Under the pieces are notes generated by a model. That model ran no database searches, was not told the origin of the DNA, and saw only the letters and a program-made list of their open reading frames with translations. This document shows, in pieces, positions 1 through 10,452 of a stretch of DNA of 64,000 nucleotides; within the stretch, counting starts at the first letter, position 1; each line of letters starts with the position of its first letter. The position numbers and the translations under genes are program-made. The stretch spans positions 992,001-1,056,000 of the forward strand of contig OZ037858.1 in assembly GCA_964035575.1 (NCBI GenBank). The letters are read 5' to 3'. This DNA comes from Rhynchopus sp. YZ270_cl-10. Its lineage: Eukaryota > Euglenozoa > Diplonemea > Diplonemida > Diplonemidae.

Positions 1-565
1 TTTTTTGAACGAAGAAGAAACAAAAATTAACAGAAAATATATTCTCTACCAATTAGGGTCCATTCATATTCAAAAAATTTCCCCCCCTTTTTTTGCGAAG
101 TGTTTTGGGATAGTTTTTTTTTTTTAGAAAAAAAAATGGTATCCCAGAACTCTGTCAAGAGGTAGGAGGATGACCAATCTAACTTTTTTTTTTAGCAAAA
201 AAAAAAAACCAAACAATAACAAAATCAACAAAAGAACCTACACTATAAAACAAGAAGATATTATGATAAAATTTGCCAAAAAAAGGGGGGGCGTTTTGTG
301 TCCTTCCTTTATTTTTCTTTTCCCAACCGAAGATGAATGCTTCAAATCCAGCGAAGTTTTCATCTTTTTTTAAAAAAAATAATACTCTTTGTTCCTGATG
401 GCCCAAAGCTAAGCTTAGGTTCATCTTACAACAAACCATTTTTTTCTTTTTTTCTTTTGTTTTTATTCCTTCCTTCTCTTTTAACTCTCATTGGTGCCTT
501 GATGAGGATTTTGAAAATTGTAGATTTTTGTGTACCAAGGAGTACATTAGCCCTAGACATACCTC

Positions 566-590
566 GAAGGCGAATTTCGTATTCGCCTTC
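566..590. repeat. Perfect small hairpin
   Basis: GAAGGCGAAT (566-575) is followed by a 5-nt loop and the exact inverse complement ATTCGCCTTC (581-590). It stands out by its GC content from the surrounding T-rich spacer. Its role is unknown. Confidence 0.6.
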
Positions 591-2239
591 AAAGTATGCC
601 TATAGTGAACAACACCTTCGATTTTTTTCAATTTTTCAATTTCCTCTTGATCTTTATAAGAAGCTAGACAAAAAAGTCGATATTTTTTTTAGATATTTTT
701 TAACAAACTGAAGGTGTCTAAGCATGAGAGGCTTAGGGTCATCTTAAAAATTTTTTTTTTTTTCAAATTTGGTAATGGCTGTCACTACATAGTCTTTATC
801 TAGTCTATATAAGAGTCTGCATTTCAGAGAAAAAATGTTAGCGATGAAAAATGTGCTGTGTTCTTTACTGTAAAGATGTGTGTTCTGGTCCATCTTACAA
901 TTTTTTGTTGTTTTTTTTACAATTTTTTGTTGTTTTTTTCGTTATTTTATTCCCTCTTTTACCCCCTTTCCCCTTATCATTAGCGTCACAAAAAAAAAAA
1001 AACGGGGGTTTTTTTTCGCCCCCCTTCAGTGCGTATCTGAGTTGCTTGCACTAACTTCGTTTATATTTATTTCTTTTTTGAAAATATAGTGGGTGTCAAC
1101 GTGCCCGAAGCCTTCTTCTGGTATTTCTGCACCTTCGAGTTTTTTTTTTTTTCCTTTTTTCAACAGAAACCAGGGATTATTTCAATGCCTATCACCACTG
1201 ACGATACTTATCCTTTCCACCTCGGGTCAGATGATTTTGTCTGCGGGTTTGCGGTTTTTTTGATGAAATCCCGAAAACAAGAATCCATTTTTTTTTTTCC
1301 TTCAAGACAAACCAAGTACCTGATACTTAGGATTGTCTTACCCTTTTTTTTTGGGCTTTCTACAAATAAAGCCATGAATTTAAAGCCATGATTAAGAATT
1401 TCTCCCTCAGTGATTCCCTTCCCTTTTCACTATTCCCATATACACAACCTTTCTGTCTTTTTGTTATTGGAGGTATCTTGTTATGTTCGCCTCTTCTTCA
1501 TTTCTGGATTTTCGCCGGATTTCGCCCTGTATAATATTATTGAAAAAGATGCTGAGAAAATTTTTTGCGTATATTAGGGCGTATAGCTGTTGCGCAAGGT
1601 GATAGCGTTTTCATATTATTCCGACGATGTGTTAAAAGAAAAAAAGATCAGCCCATTCTATTTGCAATTTATTAGCCTTTGGGCTGAATTTTTTGTTGGG
1701 TGGATCAAGGTGACCAAGTCTGCATGGCTTAGGGTGTCATAACTATAAAACTCTTCTTTCTTTGCTTTCCTTTTTCGGAAGATGATGAAAATGACTAAAA
1801 CGAGACAAATTCTCATCTTCCCTTTATATTTTTCTTTTATCTCAAATTCCCTGTATGCACTTCAAAAAATGGGATGTTCTAGCCCCACATTCGCTTGTTG
1901 GGGTTAAACCAGTATACACGAATGATACTGTCAAAACCTTACCTCCCATAGAAAGGGGAATTTAAAAAAAAAAAAATGCAAACGAATCAGAGTTTTCTTG
2001 CACGCATTTTTTTTGCAAAAGTTTTCAAAAAAAAAACCCCCCGAATAAAAAAAAAACAGACCAACAAAACCATACCCCAAGAAGTTAGATTTTTTATTTT
2101 ATTACCGGACAAATGCCATACAATCACTCTCCAGCACTACAACAATAGAAAGAAACTGTTTTCCGAATAATAGACCGGGAGCTTGGTTCTTCTGATGTTC
2201 TGTTGAGATAATACCATTAGGCCAAGGTTATCATACCAT

Positions 2240-2708
2240 TGGTGCTTCCCGGGGGGTATGCATTTCACAAATTTTCACAAAATGTGACAAGTTTTCACAA
2301 GTTTTCACAACTCGAAAACCGCTATAAAATTGTGAAGGCTGGTGGAAAATGGTGAAAAATTGTGAAAAGTTGTGAAAAGTTGTGAATTGATTTTTTTTTT
2401 TTGGGGGGGGTTTTTTTTGGGTTGGGTGGTGACCCACCCATTGAGGGGTATGCTGGGATTCACAAGATAGAACGTGATGTGGTGTACCTGTGTACCTGTG
2501 TACTGTGCACTGTGCGGAAATGACGAGAACTTGTCCATTTCGGCAAATTGACCCCACCACTGGCCGGACGGATTCCGGAAATGCAAATGCCGGCATTTAA
2601 AAGCTTCACCAACGAAGAAAAAAAGGGTGGTGAAAAGTTGTGAATAGTTGTGAAAAGTTGTGAATTGAATTGAAAATTTGTGAAATGCATACCCCCCGGG
2701 AAGCACCA
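2240..2708. mobile_element. MITE-like element, 469 bp, near-perfect terminal inverted repeats
   Basis: The left end starts TGGTGCTTCCCGGGGGG and the right end is its inverse complement; about 38 bp match without a mismatch (2240-2277 against 2671-2708). A 5-bp direct repeat, ACCAT, lies immediately outside both ends (2235-2239 and 2709-2713) and looks like a target-site duplication. The subterminal parts are full of short repeats of the type TTTTCACAA on the left and TTGTGAAAA on the right, so the whole element could fold into one long hairpin. The overlapping reading frames are low-complexity and there is no transposase. It is probably a non-autonomous DNA transposon; the superfamily is unassigned. 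Confidence 0.75.
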
Positions 2709-3550
2709 ACCATACCTTTGGAAATGAAGCACCAAAAGAGTGCCAAGCCATCTTAACAACCTTTGCTTTGGCAGTTCGATACGTCCATAAGGCGTTTCTA
2801 CACTTTTTCTAGAATGTGTAAACTATGAGAACACATTCAATTTTTTTTTTTTCATTTTTTTTCATTTTTCCCCCAACCCCCCCCTAGCCAAAGTCAAGAA
2901 ACCATATCATCCGGTAGAAAGAATGTTCACCCCTTTTGTGGTAGACTTCTTTCAATCGCTTTTTTTTTTATTAATTTGTTCAAGGGAAAGCTGTTTGATG
3001 TCGCAATGGCAACATTCCATCAGGGTTTTCTTCTTCGTTTTAGGTGACTAAGCATGAGAGGCTTGTGTTCATCTTTTAAATTTTTCTTTCTTTTTTGCTT
3101 TTCCACTTGAGCCCTTTAAAAGGGGCCAAAGAGTTGAAATATAAAAAAAAAATTCTGTTGTTGTGTTCAGAAAGAGGTGAGGCCAAGGCAGTTTTGACAG
3201 TAAATAGAGGGGAGTCAGCTGCTCTTTTTGTGTTGCCTTTTTTCCAGAACAAGCCTGTTTTTTTTTTTTTCCCTTCTTTTTTTCCATTGAACAACGTTGG
3301 TCTGTAGTGAGTGCGTGTGTTCTTCTTTTTTTTCTTTTTTCCCCTTCTTTTTTTACATTTGTTGCAGCCCCGCCGCTATATCAATAAATTGATAGCATAA
3401 GAGGAGGGATCAATAAAAAATGTTCCCATCTTTCTTAAAAATGAAAATGGTCATTTTTTTGCAGCTTTGGTAGAATAACAGACATTCGAGGGGGTATTTA
3501 AAAAAAAAAAAATACCCCCCTGAATAAAACGCCCAAGCAAGTCAGAAAAA

Positions 3551-3614
3551 CAGTGGAGATTTGCACAACTGTGGCAACATAATCGAGGCAACTACACTAC
3601 TCCAACAATTTATC
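3551..3614. repeat. Dispersed repeat family R1, copy 1
   Basis: A segment of about 65 bp beginning CAGTGGAGATTTGCACAAC and ending CCAACAATTTATCA, followed by an A-rich run. Related copies with the same head and tail are at 14944-14992 (shortened), 23682-23747 and 54413-54449 (head only, inside an intron). The shared head, shared tail and trailing A-run look retroposon-like, but the origin is unproven. Confidence 0.6.
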
Positions 3615-3971
3615 AGAAGAAAAAAAAATTAGTGATCTGAACCATAATTTGACCTGTGAATCAAAAGCACCAAAAAAAAAAAACAGGGTTATATACCACA
3701 GAGCAACAAATACACCAATAAAATGCTAGTGGTTATCTCCCCTTCCCTGTTTGAAAATTTGAAGAAATTCATGTTTTTTAATTTTTCTAAAAACAAAATG
3801 TGGCTTTTTTTTCTTCCCTCCCAACCTCCTCCGTTTCATCATACATCTTTTTTTTCTTCTATATTTTTATATCCCGTTTTCTTTTTTTCCCCACTCATTT
3901 GTTCTGGATTTTTTTTTTTTATACCTTCCCCATTCCATTCTAAGGGATAAACACACAAAAAAAGATTCATT

Positions 3972-4305
3972 TACCGTAAAAATATTTATTCTGGGCCGGA
4001 ACAAAACTGGAACACCCCAAAAAATCGTCGATTGTTCCAGTTTTGTTCCGTACCAGCATTGTTTTGGGGGGGTATCCGTGCCTTGTCAAAAAAAACGAGG
4101 AGTGCGACGAATTTTTTTTGCCCAAAGATGCACTATGCACCTGGGTGGGGTGGGAATGGGGATAAAAATTCTACCCCAACAGAACTGTTCTGGGCCGGAA
4201 CAAAACTGGGACACCCCCAAAAACCCCAAGTGTTCCAGTTTTGTTCCGGTCCAGTATACTTCTGTCTCAGAATAGTTACAGCCCAGAATAAATATTTTTA
4301 CGGTA
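3972..4305. mobile_element. MITE-like element, 334 bp, TA-flanked inverted repeats
   Basis: The left end TACCGTAAAAATATTTATTC (3972 onward) continues to CTGGGC, and the right end at 4281-4305 is its perfect inverse complement (25 bp). If the outermost TA is the duplicated target, the ends are CCGTAAAAATATTT and the element fits the Tc1/mariner habit of TA insertion. Internally there are four arms of the type GGAACAAAACTGG and CCAGTTTTGTTCC arranged as two nested inverted repeats (near 3998-4050 and 4195-4250). No transposase is encoded. Confidence 0.7.
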
Positions 4306-4471
4306 CTCCTTTCTCTCTCTCCCCCTCCCTCCCTCCCCCTCTCCAACCCCACGTCTACAACACTATGATTCAAATAAACAGAGCACAAAGCTCTTTCAAA
4401 ACCAACATTTTCAAACCCCCTCTCTCTCTCTCTCCCTCAGTATTATTCCTTCCAGATTTACACAAAACCAC

Positions 4472-5233
4472 ATGCCTGTAATAACAGTACGCCACGGAGA
4501 ACGGTACGATTATATTCATCCAAAAGAGTGGTTTTCCTCTAGGGAAGGCCGCTCCCGCCCTTGGGACCCCCCTTTGACCACTGAAGGGAAGAAAGGCGCG
4601 TTTATCATGGGGAAGACCGTTGCACAGAAGTTGGCGAATCTGGGTCTACCCCCTGTCACTGCAGTGTATTCTAGTCCATTCATCCGTACAATTCAGACCG
4701 CTGAGGCTGCCATAGCGGGATTAGGGAACCCTAATTTGCTTATTTTCCCTGAAGATGGTTTGATGGAATATCTTGGAATGGAGTGGATGAGGTCCTGGGC
4801 GATTCCTGGTGCGAATGGGGCGTGGGATGGGCCGAGGCATTTGAGGGGGCAATACATTGATGAGGAAAGCCTGCATCCGGATGCACTGTTGTCTCCGAGG
4901 GAGTGGGTCCGAGATTCATACTTCCTGCACAAGAAGGTGTCGCGTCTGGTACTGAAGGGGCTGCCGTCGGTGTGCTCGATCCGAAATGAAGCGCTTCGGT
5001 GGGGCGTAACAGAGACAGGCCCATCACACCAGATGCGTGTAGTGCAGTGCATAAAGGACCTAGAGAAGAGGCATCCCTGCGAAACGATCCTATGTGTCTC
5101 GCACGGCGGGCCTCTCATCGCCTTTCATCAGTACGCGCTTAGACAGCCAGGGAAGAATGTGAGTGTAGGATTTGTGCAATACTTCATCTACCTCAGAGAT
5201 CGGAAAACACGGAGGTTTGCGGCGATTTTATAA
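4472..5233 (+). CDS. Histidine phosphatase (phosphoglycerate mutase-like), copy 1
   Basis: This 253-aa protein belongs to the histidine phosphatase superfamily (UBASH3/Sts-like and PGAM-like branch). The N-terminus shows VRHGER at residues 6-11, which holds the phosphohistidine-forming His. It is followed by a W-D-P-P-L-T segment, then YSSPFIRTIQTA, the usual second conserved block. Near the C-terminus the motif VSHGGP supplies the second active-site His. The family removes phosphate from proteins or small metabolites; the substrate here cannot be inferred. The start follows a CT-rich tract ending in TTCCAG (about 4454) and a short A/C-rich leader. A related gene follows 0.6 kb downstream, so this is a tandem pair. 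A reading frame on the opposite strand is an artefact of codon bias. Confidence 0.85.
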   Translation: MPVITVRHGERYDYIHPKEWFSSREGRSRPWDPPLTTEGKKGAFIMGKTVAQKLANLGLPPVTAVYSSPFIRTIQTAEAAIAGLGNPNLLIFPEDGLMEYLGMEWMRSWAIPGANGAWDGPRHLRGQYIDEESLHPDALLSPREWVRDSYFLHKKVSRLVLKGLPSVCSIRNEALRWGVTETGPSHQMRVVQCIKDLEKRHPCETILCVSHGGPLIAFHQYALRQPGKNVSVGFVQYFIYLRDRKTRRFAAIL

Positions 5234-5844
5234 GAGGGGGAGGAGGAGGAGAATGGAGTGCAGTGGCTTGTCTTTCGACGAAATGTTCGGACAAAATTAC
5301 AGATTTTTTTCTCCCCCAAGAAAGCCACTAAACGGTACATTAAAAAATGTGTCCGTTTTTTGCCAAGAGGGGGGTTTTGAACCCCCTTAAAGGCGTTTTT
5401 TTTTTTTTTTTTTTTTGAAGGTTTACCTTGTGGTTTACGTTAAGTAGTATGTCTGTTGAGGCAGTTCTTTTCATTGGTGATATTGATACCACGTAGAGTT
5501 GTACGTTTGCAATGTTCTGTTGAAGGTGGCATATGCGTAGAGAGGTTTTATGAGACCAAAACCTTTTCCTAGTCTTCCACAATGGAAACCGGCAACGCAT
5601 AATCTAACCCCCATGCACTGTACTGTGGATTTTGTTTTGTTTTATCAACTTCAACCTTCTCGGAGCTGTTGGTCTCTATTTGTTTTTCTTGCATTTTTTC
5701 ACCTTTCTTAAATCGAAGTACCCCACTTTCATCTCCCACGTCTTTTGCACTTTCATCCGAAGCTGATATCGTACGTCCTTCTTCCCTCCCCTTTTCCTTT
5801 GATATGTGTGCCTTCAGACATCCACCCACTCCCCTATCAAGACG
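5234..5844. other. Spacer between the tandem phosphatase genes
   Basis: No gene seen. It contains a small GGGGGTT/AACCCCC hairpin at about 5369-5386, a long T-run at 5399-5416, and a degraded R2 repeat (about 5745-5780). The end is a pyrimidine-rich tract with a CAG at about 5818, which probably heads the next gene. Confidence 0.6.
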
Positions 5845-6600
5845 ATGCCGGTCATCGTATCACGCCATGGGGAGAGACTAGACTTTGCGTCACCAACGGA
5901 ATGGTTTGGCACCCCACTCGGAGGGGAGCGCCCTTGGGACCCACCGTTGACAGATGCGGGGCGTACACAGGCTGTCGCCATGGGAGAATCTGTGAAGACA
6001 CAGCTGCATGCGTTGGGATTACCCCCGGTGTCTGCTGTGTACTGCAGCCCGCTCACCCGCACTGTGCAGACCGCTGCAGATGCGATAACTGGACTGGGAG
6101 ACACAGCCTTGCAGATTTGTGTTGAGGACGGTTTGTTAGAGCTGCTCAGTGAGGATTGGATACGTTCTTGGGGGGCACCTGGTGCAGATGGACAGTGGGG
6201 TGGGCCAATGGAGACACGAGAAAAAACGTTTGGATTGGGTGACCTTCATGTTGGAGCACAGCTTTCCCCACAACTGTGGGCGAAGGGAACAGAAGCGTTG
6301 AATGAAGATGTCTCGCGGCTGGTTGTTGTGGGACATCCGTCTGTGAGTGCGGTACGCTCCAGTAGCATTGCGTGGGGTGCATTGGAGACGTGGGAAACAC
6401 ACACCGAAAGGGTTGTGCAGTGCATCTCCCAGCTAGAAGCGAGGCACCCCTCCCAAACAATCCTCTGTTTAACGCATGGTGCGCCCGTAGGTGCCTTCTT
6501 CCAGCATTGCGGAGGTGCGCAGACGACGGAGGCGGATGTGGGGTATTGCTCGCGGTTCATCTATGATCGGGACGCAACGGGGTGGAGACGGATAGGGTAG
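5845..6600 (+). CDS. Histidine phosphatase (phosphoglycerate mutase-like), copy 2
   Basis: This 251-aa paralogue of the preceding gene starts with the same M-P-V-I block. The catalytic SRHGER lies at residues 6-11, followed by WDPPLTDAGR, YCSPLTRTVQTAADAI and, near the end, LTHGAPVGAF with the second catalytic His. I place the start at 5845 rather than at an upstream in-frame ATG (5806), because it aligns exactly with the start of copy 1 and lies just after a pyrimidine tract and CAG. Similarity extends over the full length but is clearly diverged at the DNA level, so the duplication is old. The substrate is unknown. Confidence 0.85.
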   Translation: MPVIVSRHGERLDFASPTEWFGTPLGGERPWDPPLTDAGRTQAVAMGESVKTQLHALGLPPVSAVYCSPLTRTVQTAADAITGLGDTALQICVEDGLLELLSEDWIRSWGAPGADGQWGGPMETREKTFGLGDLHVGAQLSPQLWAKGTEALNEDVSRLVVVGHPSVSAVRSSSIAWGALETWETHTERVVQCISQLEARHPSQTILCLTHGAPVGAFFQHCGGAQTTEADVGYCSRFIYDRDATGWRRIG

Positions 6601-6899
6601 GTAGGGTAGGGGCGTTTAATAGTTGAAATGTTTTTCGCTTAGTGGCATTCCGTGGGTCAGAAGGGCGCCTGCAATAGCCATTCTTTCTACACGAGGCTCC
6701 GGTTCTAAACTTCTCTTTACATCTTCTGTTGTTGGTCGCAGGGTGTTTGTGCTTTTCATCCGGCTGGCATTGGTCAGCGGGGGGCATTAATAACTACACT
6801 TTCTTTTCTTACCCGAAACTTTTTTTTTTTCTCATTATATATTTGCACTCCACTCCACCCTTCTCACACCCATCTCTCACCAGGCAAACCCACCAGGAC
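6601..6899. repeat. Spacer with a dispersed R2 repeat
   Basis: The R2 copy spans about 6729-6806. It includes the upstream extension GGTCGCAGGGTGTTTGTGC and the core CATCCGGCTGGCATTGGTC, and ends in a CATTAATAACTACA tail followed by T-rich DNA. The spacer ends with a pyrimidine tract and CACCAG 14 nt before the kinase start. Confidence 0.55.
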
Positions 6900-8649
6900 A
6901 TGAGTGATGCGTGTCCGCAGAATGGTGTGAACTCAGATTTGTCTGTCCCTTTGTTGGGGCCGGTTGATACGCAGATGATTACGGCAACACCGACACGAAA
7001 GCGCTTTGGGCGGTTTGAGTTGAGCAAGCAGATTGGGGCGGGGAGCAGTGGGAGCATTCATTTGGGGCGGGATGTGCAGACGGGGGAGGAGGTGGCGGTG
7101 AAGCTGGTGTCGAGCAACAAGACGCTCATGGCGGAGGCGAGCTTCTACCGCCAGCACGGCGGGGAGAAGGGCATACCACGCATGAAGTGGTGGGGCCGCC
7201 CCGACCACGACATGTGGGCACTCATCCTCGACCGCCTCTCCGTCTCCATCCGCCAACTGCGTGAAAACCGCGGATCCAAAGGACTCCCTATCAACGGCTT
7301 TGTCCTCCTTGCACTGCAGATGCTAGAGCGGGTACGCATGCTGCACGACATTCATATGCTCCACCGCGATATCAAACCCGAGAATTTCATGTTAGGTGTC
7401 GGTGCAAACCGTGACACAGTGTATCTCATTGACTTTGGTTTGACGTGCCCTTGGGTGCGTAAGAACGATGCTGGGCAGTTGGAGCATATCGAGTCGAATA
7501 CTGGACAGGGCTTTTCGGGGACGCCAGACTTTGCGTCGCTCAATGTGCACAATGGGCATAGCCCCTCAAGGCGGGACGACGTAGAGTCCCTCTGCTACGT
7601 CTTCATCTTCCTCCTCCGTGGGTCGCTGCCCTGGCAGAACAAACGCTCCTCCTCGCACGAGGCCATCATCACCGCAATAGCTGAGCACAAACGACGTCTC
7701 TCGCCCGCCACCCTCTGTCGCGGCCTGCCCCCACCGATACTACAGCTCCTGATGTACACCAGAGCGCTAGGCTTCAGGGAAGCCCCTGATTACAATGTAT
7801 GTGAATTTTTTTTTTGCCATCAGAGTACCGGGGTACCGTCCCCTCAAGCTCGGTGCCCAAGGAAAAATTCGGGGAATACTCGATTTTTTAGGGGTACTTG
7901 AGGGTTTAGGGTCAGTGGGAACTGTTTTTTCTTTTTCCTTTTCTTGCACTTTCAACTTCCCTTTCTTTTCTACTCTCGGGGGCTCTCGAGGAGTTCAATG
8001 TATGAACTGCACGTTCTGATGCCGGGGATGACGTAGTGTTGTTCTGTTACTTTTTTTGCTGTCCGCGCATCCTGTGTCTCCACCACAATGCCGTGCGCCT
8101 TGGTGGGCTTGATCAGCCTTCCGGTGTGGTTCCTTGCAAACTGAAGTGCTGGTTCAAGCGTGGCGGTGCTGTCGAGCCAGACTACTGGATCGTAGGTGAC
8201 TTTGGCGGGACGGACGATGACCCCGTTGTGTGACATCTCTTGGAGGGTTTTGCTCAGTGCGACAGTGCGGTGGCTGCGATGCGACGCTCTCCTGCTCTGC
8301 GGACGCTGGCGACTGCTGCACCCAAGTTGTGAGGAAGGTGCGTGCGGTGTTGAAGGGGTCGGTGTCCCATGCCACTGTGACGACGCCTTCAGGTAGGATT
8401 TCGAGTTTGACCTCGGTGAGTACTGAGGCAGGTGGGGCGTTTCCAAATTGGGGGATGTTGAGGGTGTAGTTTGGGGCGGCGTTGGTGAGGGGGACTGGGG
8501 ACTTTTTTTTTTTGTCAAAAAAAATATCGCCCAATCTACAGTATGTCGCAGTGCTCCTGAAGTCGATCCTCGAACCAGGATTTGATGAGAACCAGTCGCT
8601 TACAAAGGTTCTCTTCCCGCAAACCCCGGGAAAGCTTGCCAGACTCTAA
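6900..8649 (+). CDS. Casein kinase 1-type protein kinase (two exons)
   Basis: A CK1-family Ser/Thr kinase, joined as 6900-7796 and 8542-8649 (334 aa). The glycine loop GAGSSGSIHLG is at residues 47-57, the ATP-anchoring Lys in VAVKL at about 68, the catalytic HRDIKPEN at 155-162 and DFG at 178-180. The segment that follows contains the CK1 hallmark G-T-P-x-F-A-S-x-N-x-H, with R-R-D-D-x-E-S-L in place of the activation-loop APE of other kinases. The first exon ends in P-D-Y-N before a GTATGT donor. The second exon supplies Y-V-A-V-L-L-K and a short tail, restoring the family's usual PDYxY(L/V)xxLL block. The 745-nt intron is unusually long for this window and contains an antisense coding-like region. 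The substrate is unknown. Confidence 0.9.
7970..8534 (-). pseudogene. Antisense coding-like fragment inside the kinase intron
   Basis: On the minus strand, the intron of the kinase gene carries about 560 bp with codon usage and amino-acid texture of a real protein rather than of intron DNA. The upstream part reads in one frame (for example EVKLEILPEGVVTVAWDTDP) and the downstream part in another (for example VIVRPAKVTYDPVVWLD, then NHTGRLIKPTKAHGIVVE), ending at a stop at 7970. The switch of frame, the lack of an initiation context and the poly-A run near the 5' end suggest a decayed gene copy rather than a working nested gene, though an unrecognised intron is possible. I do not recognise the family. 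Confidence 0.45.
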
Positions 8650-10452
8650 AACCCCCACTCAGACGGAAAAATTTGAATCAATTGAAGAAAAAAAGGGGTA
8701 ATTTGTTCCTTTTTTGTTGAAATAGTTTTTCTTGCTCCACCCCACCAGTTTCTGGTCTAGCATATGCGACCGGTGCTGTGTTATTTGAAAAGGGAAACAG
8801 TGCGTTTGGTTGGTTAACGATAGTGGTAAAAGATGTGCACGCGGCACATTCTTCTTACAAGTTTACTTTTCTTTTTCTCTCTTCGCCGTGTACCCTTTTT
8901 GTTGGTGTCGGGTAAAAGGGGAAAAAAATCAGGGTGAAAAAAAATGTTGGTCTGTTTGCCCTCAAAGAAGGCACTGTGCACCAACTCTTTTTCGACGTTT
9001 CTCAGAGTGTGAACCTCGAAAATGGATGACCCTGTTGAAGGGGTGATTGGCGACCGTGAAACGTATTTTGTGTCTGCATCTATCCAGATTTGCTCATTTG
9101 AGGAGTATTAAGAATTTTTCTCTTTTTTTTTTTGTGTGCAATGCTTTAGATTTGCTCAACTCATGCCGGATGTACTCTTTTTGTGTGTGTTTTTTATCCC
9201 AACACGTTATGCATATAAAAAAAATTTAACCTTACCCTTCTAAAAAAAGGTGACCAACTCAGCAATGTGAGAGGCGTGCCGAGGCTCTTTTGCTATTTCT
9301 CAATCAACCATTCTATTCGCTTTTTTTTTTTTTGGTTGTGTTCAATGGAAATCGCCCTCGTGGTCTTTTTCTGCTGAAAAGAGATGGCAAAATAACCCCT
9401 TCCCACCACCTCCTCGCTAACCGGTTGGACACCTGAACAAAAAAAAAACAATTATATTCTTCGGATGGTATTGAGTACAGAACCCTCTGGGCGATTGGTG
9501 TACCGCAAAAAAAAAAATCAACGTTTTTTTTCCCCTCTTCCCAAGGTGACTGAGCACGAGAGAGGCTTGTGATCTTTTCTCTTCTCCCCTTTTTTTTTCC
9601 AGGGCCTGTCCGCCGATGAACGGTGAGGCGTTTGCACTTTCAGCTTCTCTTTTTCCCCCCTGCTTACAGTTTCCCTGTAAGCAGCTCCCAAGCGCAACAC
9701 TCCGGGGGTTCGATAACCCCCGCGGAGTGTCAGTGCTCTGCGTCCCAGAGGCGTTTTGCACATATCAATTTCTCTTTTTTTTTTTTCCCCCTCCCATAAA
9801 ACACATTGGGTCGCTCGGATCCTTTGCAACCCTGTTGAAGTATGTCTTTTCTTTCGCCTTCGCGAACCCTCCCTCTATTCCCCCCTTTTTTACTAAGTAC
9901 AAGAGGCGTAGGTTCATAGCCACCAACGTTTCTCTTTATTGTTTTGATGAAACTGATGGTTTTTTTTTTTCTTTTTTTTTGCTAAGCGAGGGAACATGGG
10001 GTTGGAGAGTTGTGTTTTCTTGTCTCCGCGGAGCGACTGTTTATATCCACAGAGACTTCTCTTTTTTTATGTCCCGAAGAACATTAATGTACTTCTCTCC
10101 CCCACACCGCCCTGCTGTTGTGTCTATGGGGAGAAACCCGGCTCTTGTGTAACGAAAACAAAAAGAAAAGAAACAAATACCCCAAGGCAATCTTTTCTCT
10201 CTCTCTCTTCCCCCCTTCCCGATATACAATCCCTCCCCGCTGCCTGCATCTGGATGTTTTGTGCAGTTTCGACAGAAATGTTAACGGACTCCTCAACTTT
10301 TCCTTTACCACAGAGGTTTCCTCTTCGCCAGGTCAGTGAGAGCGCATTGTGATAAAAATATCAACACAGCATATAAATTATAAACTTCGCTTGTACACTT
10401 CACAAACAAAACACATTTTTGACCCTGCTCAGGTTTTCAGAATTTCAATACA
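8650..10452. other. Spacer with hairpins and dispersed repeats
   Basis: No gene seen. It contains R3 hairpin relatives at about 9247-9285 and 9543-9576, an R4 copy around 9617-9645, and a pair of strong hairpins at 9661-9730 joined to a second R4 copy (to about 9775). The last 40 nt before 10453 have the CAG/AG-rich acceptor-like context seen before other genes (GCTCAG, then TTTTCAG 12 nt upstream of the start). Confidence 0.6.
9661..9730. repeat. Two adjacent strong hairpins
   Basis: Hairpin 1 has a 9-bp perfect stem (TGCTTACAG at 9661-9669, CTGTAAGCA at 9675-9683). Hairpin 2 has ACACTCC plus GGGGGTT (9697-9710), a CGAT loop, and AACCCCC plus GGAGTGT (9715-9730) with a 2-nt bulge. The right arm of the second hairpin runs directly into an R4 repeat also found at 54207. 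The GGTTCGAT loop looks like a tRNA T-arm, but no cloverleaf can be drawn. Confidence 0.55.

Larger units (their letters stand above)
1..4471. other. Repeat-rich spacer without a supportable gene
   Basis: About 4.5 kb of T/A-homopolymer-rich DNA. The open frames here are short, rich in Phe/Lys and created by poly-T or poly-A runs or by inverted repeats, so I call no gene. It holds two MITE-like elements (2240-2708 and 3972-4305), one copy of dispersed family R1 (3551-3614), several R3 hairpins (711-745, 873-896, 1707-1740, 3042-3075), a perfect 10-bp-stem hairpin at 566-590, and a second hairpin at 3490-3519 whose GGGGGTATTT arm pairs across an A-run. Confidence 0.7.

Noticed and set aside
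2231-2759. Minus-strand frames rich in HNFSQFFT
   Set aside because: These are translations of TTTTCACAA/TTGTGAAAA subterminal repeats of the MITE, not a gene.
4032-4481. 149-codon frame upstream of the first phosphatase
   Set aside because: It is made by the inverted repeats of the MITE at 3972-4305 and a CT-rich tract; no protein-like composition.
7797-7823. A 27-nt intron (GTATGT...CATCAG) in the kinase gene
   Set aside because: It would join the kinase to a Pro/Ser-rich tail without CK1 similarity. The acceptor at 8541 instead restores the conserved PDYxY block and an in-frame stop.
9697-9730. tRNA gene suggested by a GGTTCGAT loop on a G/C stem
   Set aside because: The loop has one nucleotide too many for a T-arm, and there is no acceptor, D or anticodon arm at the needed distances.
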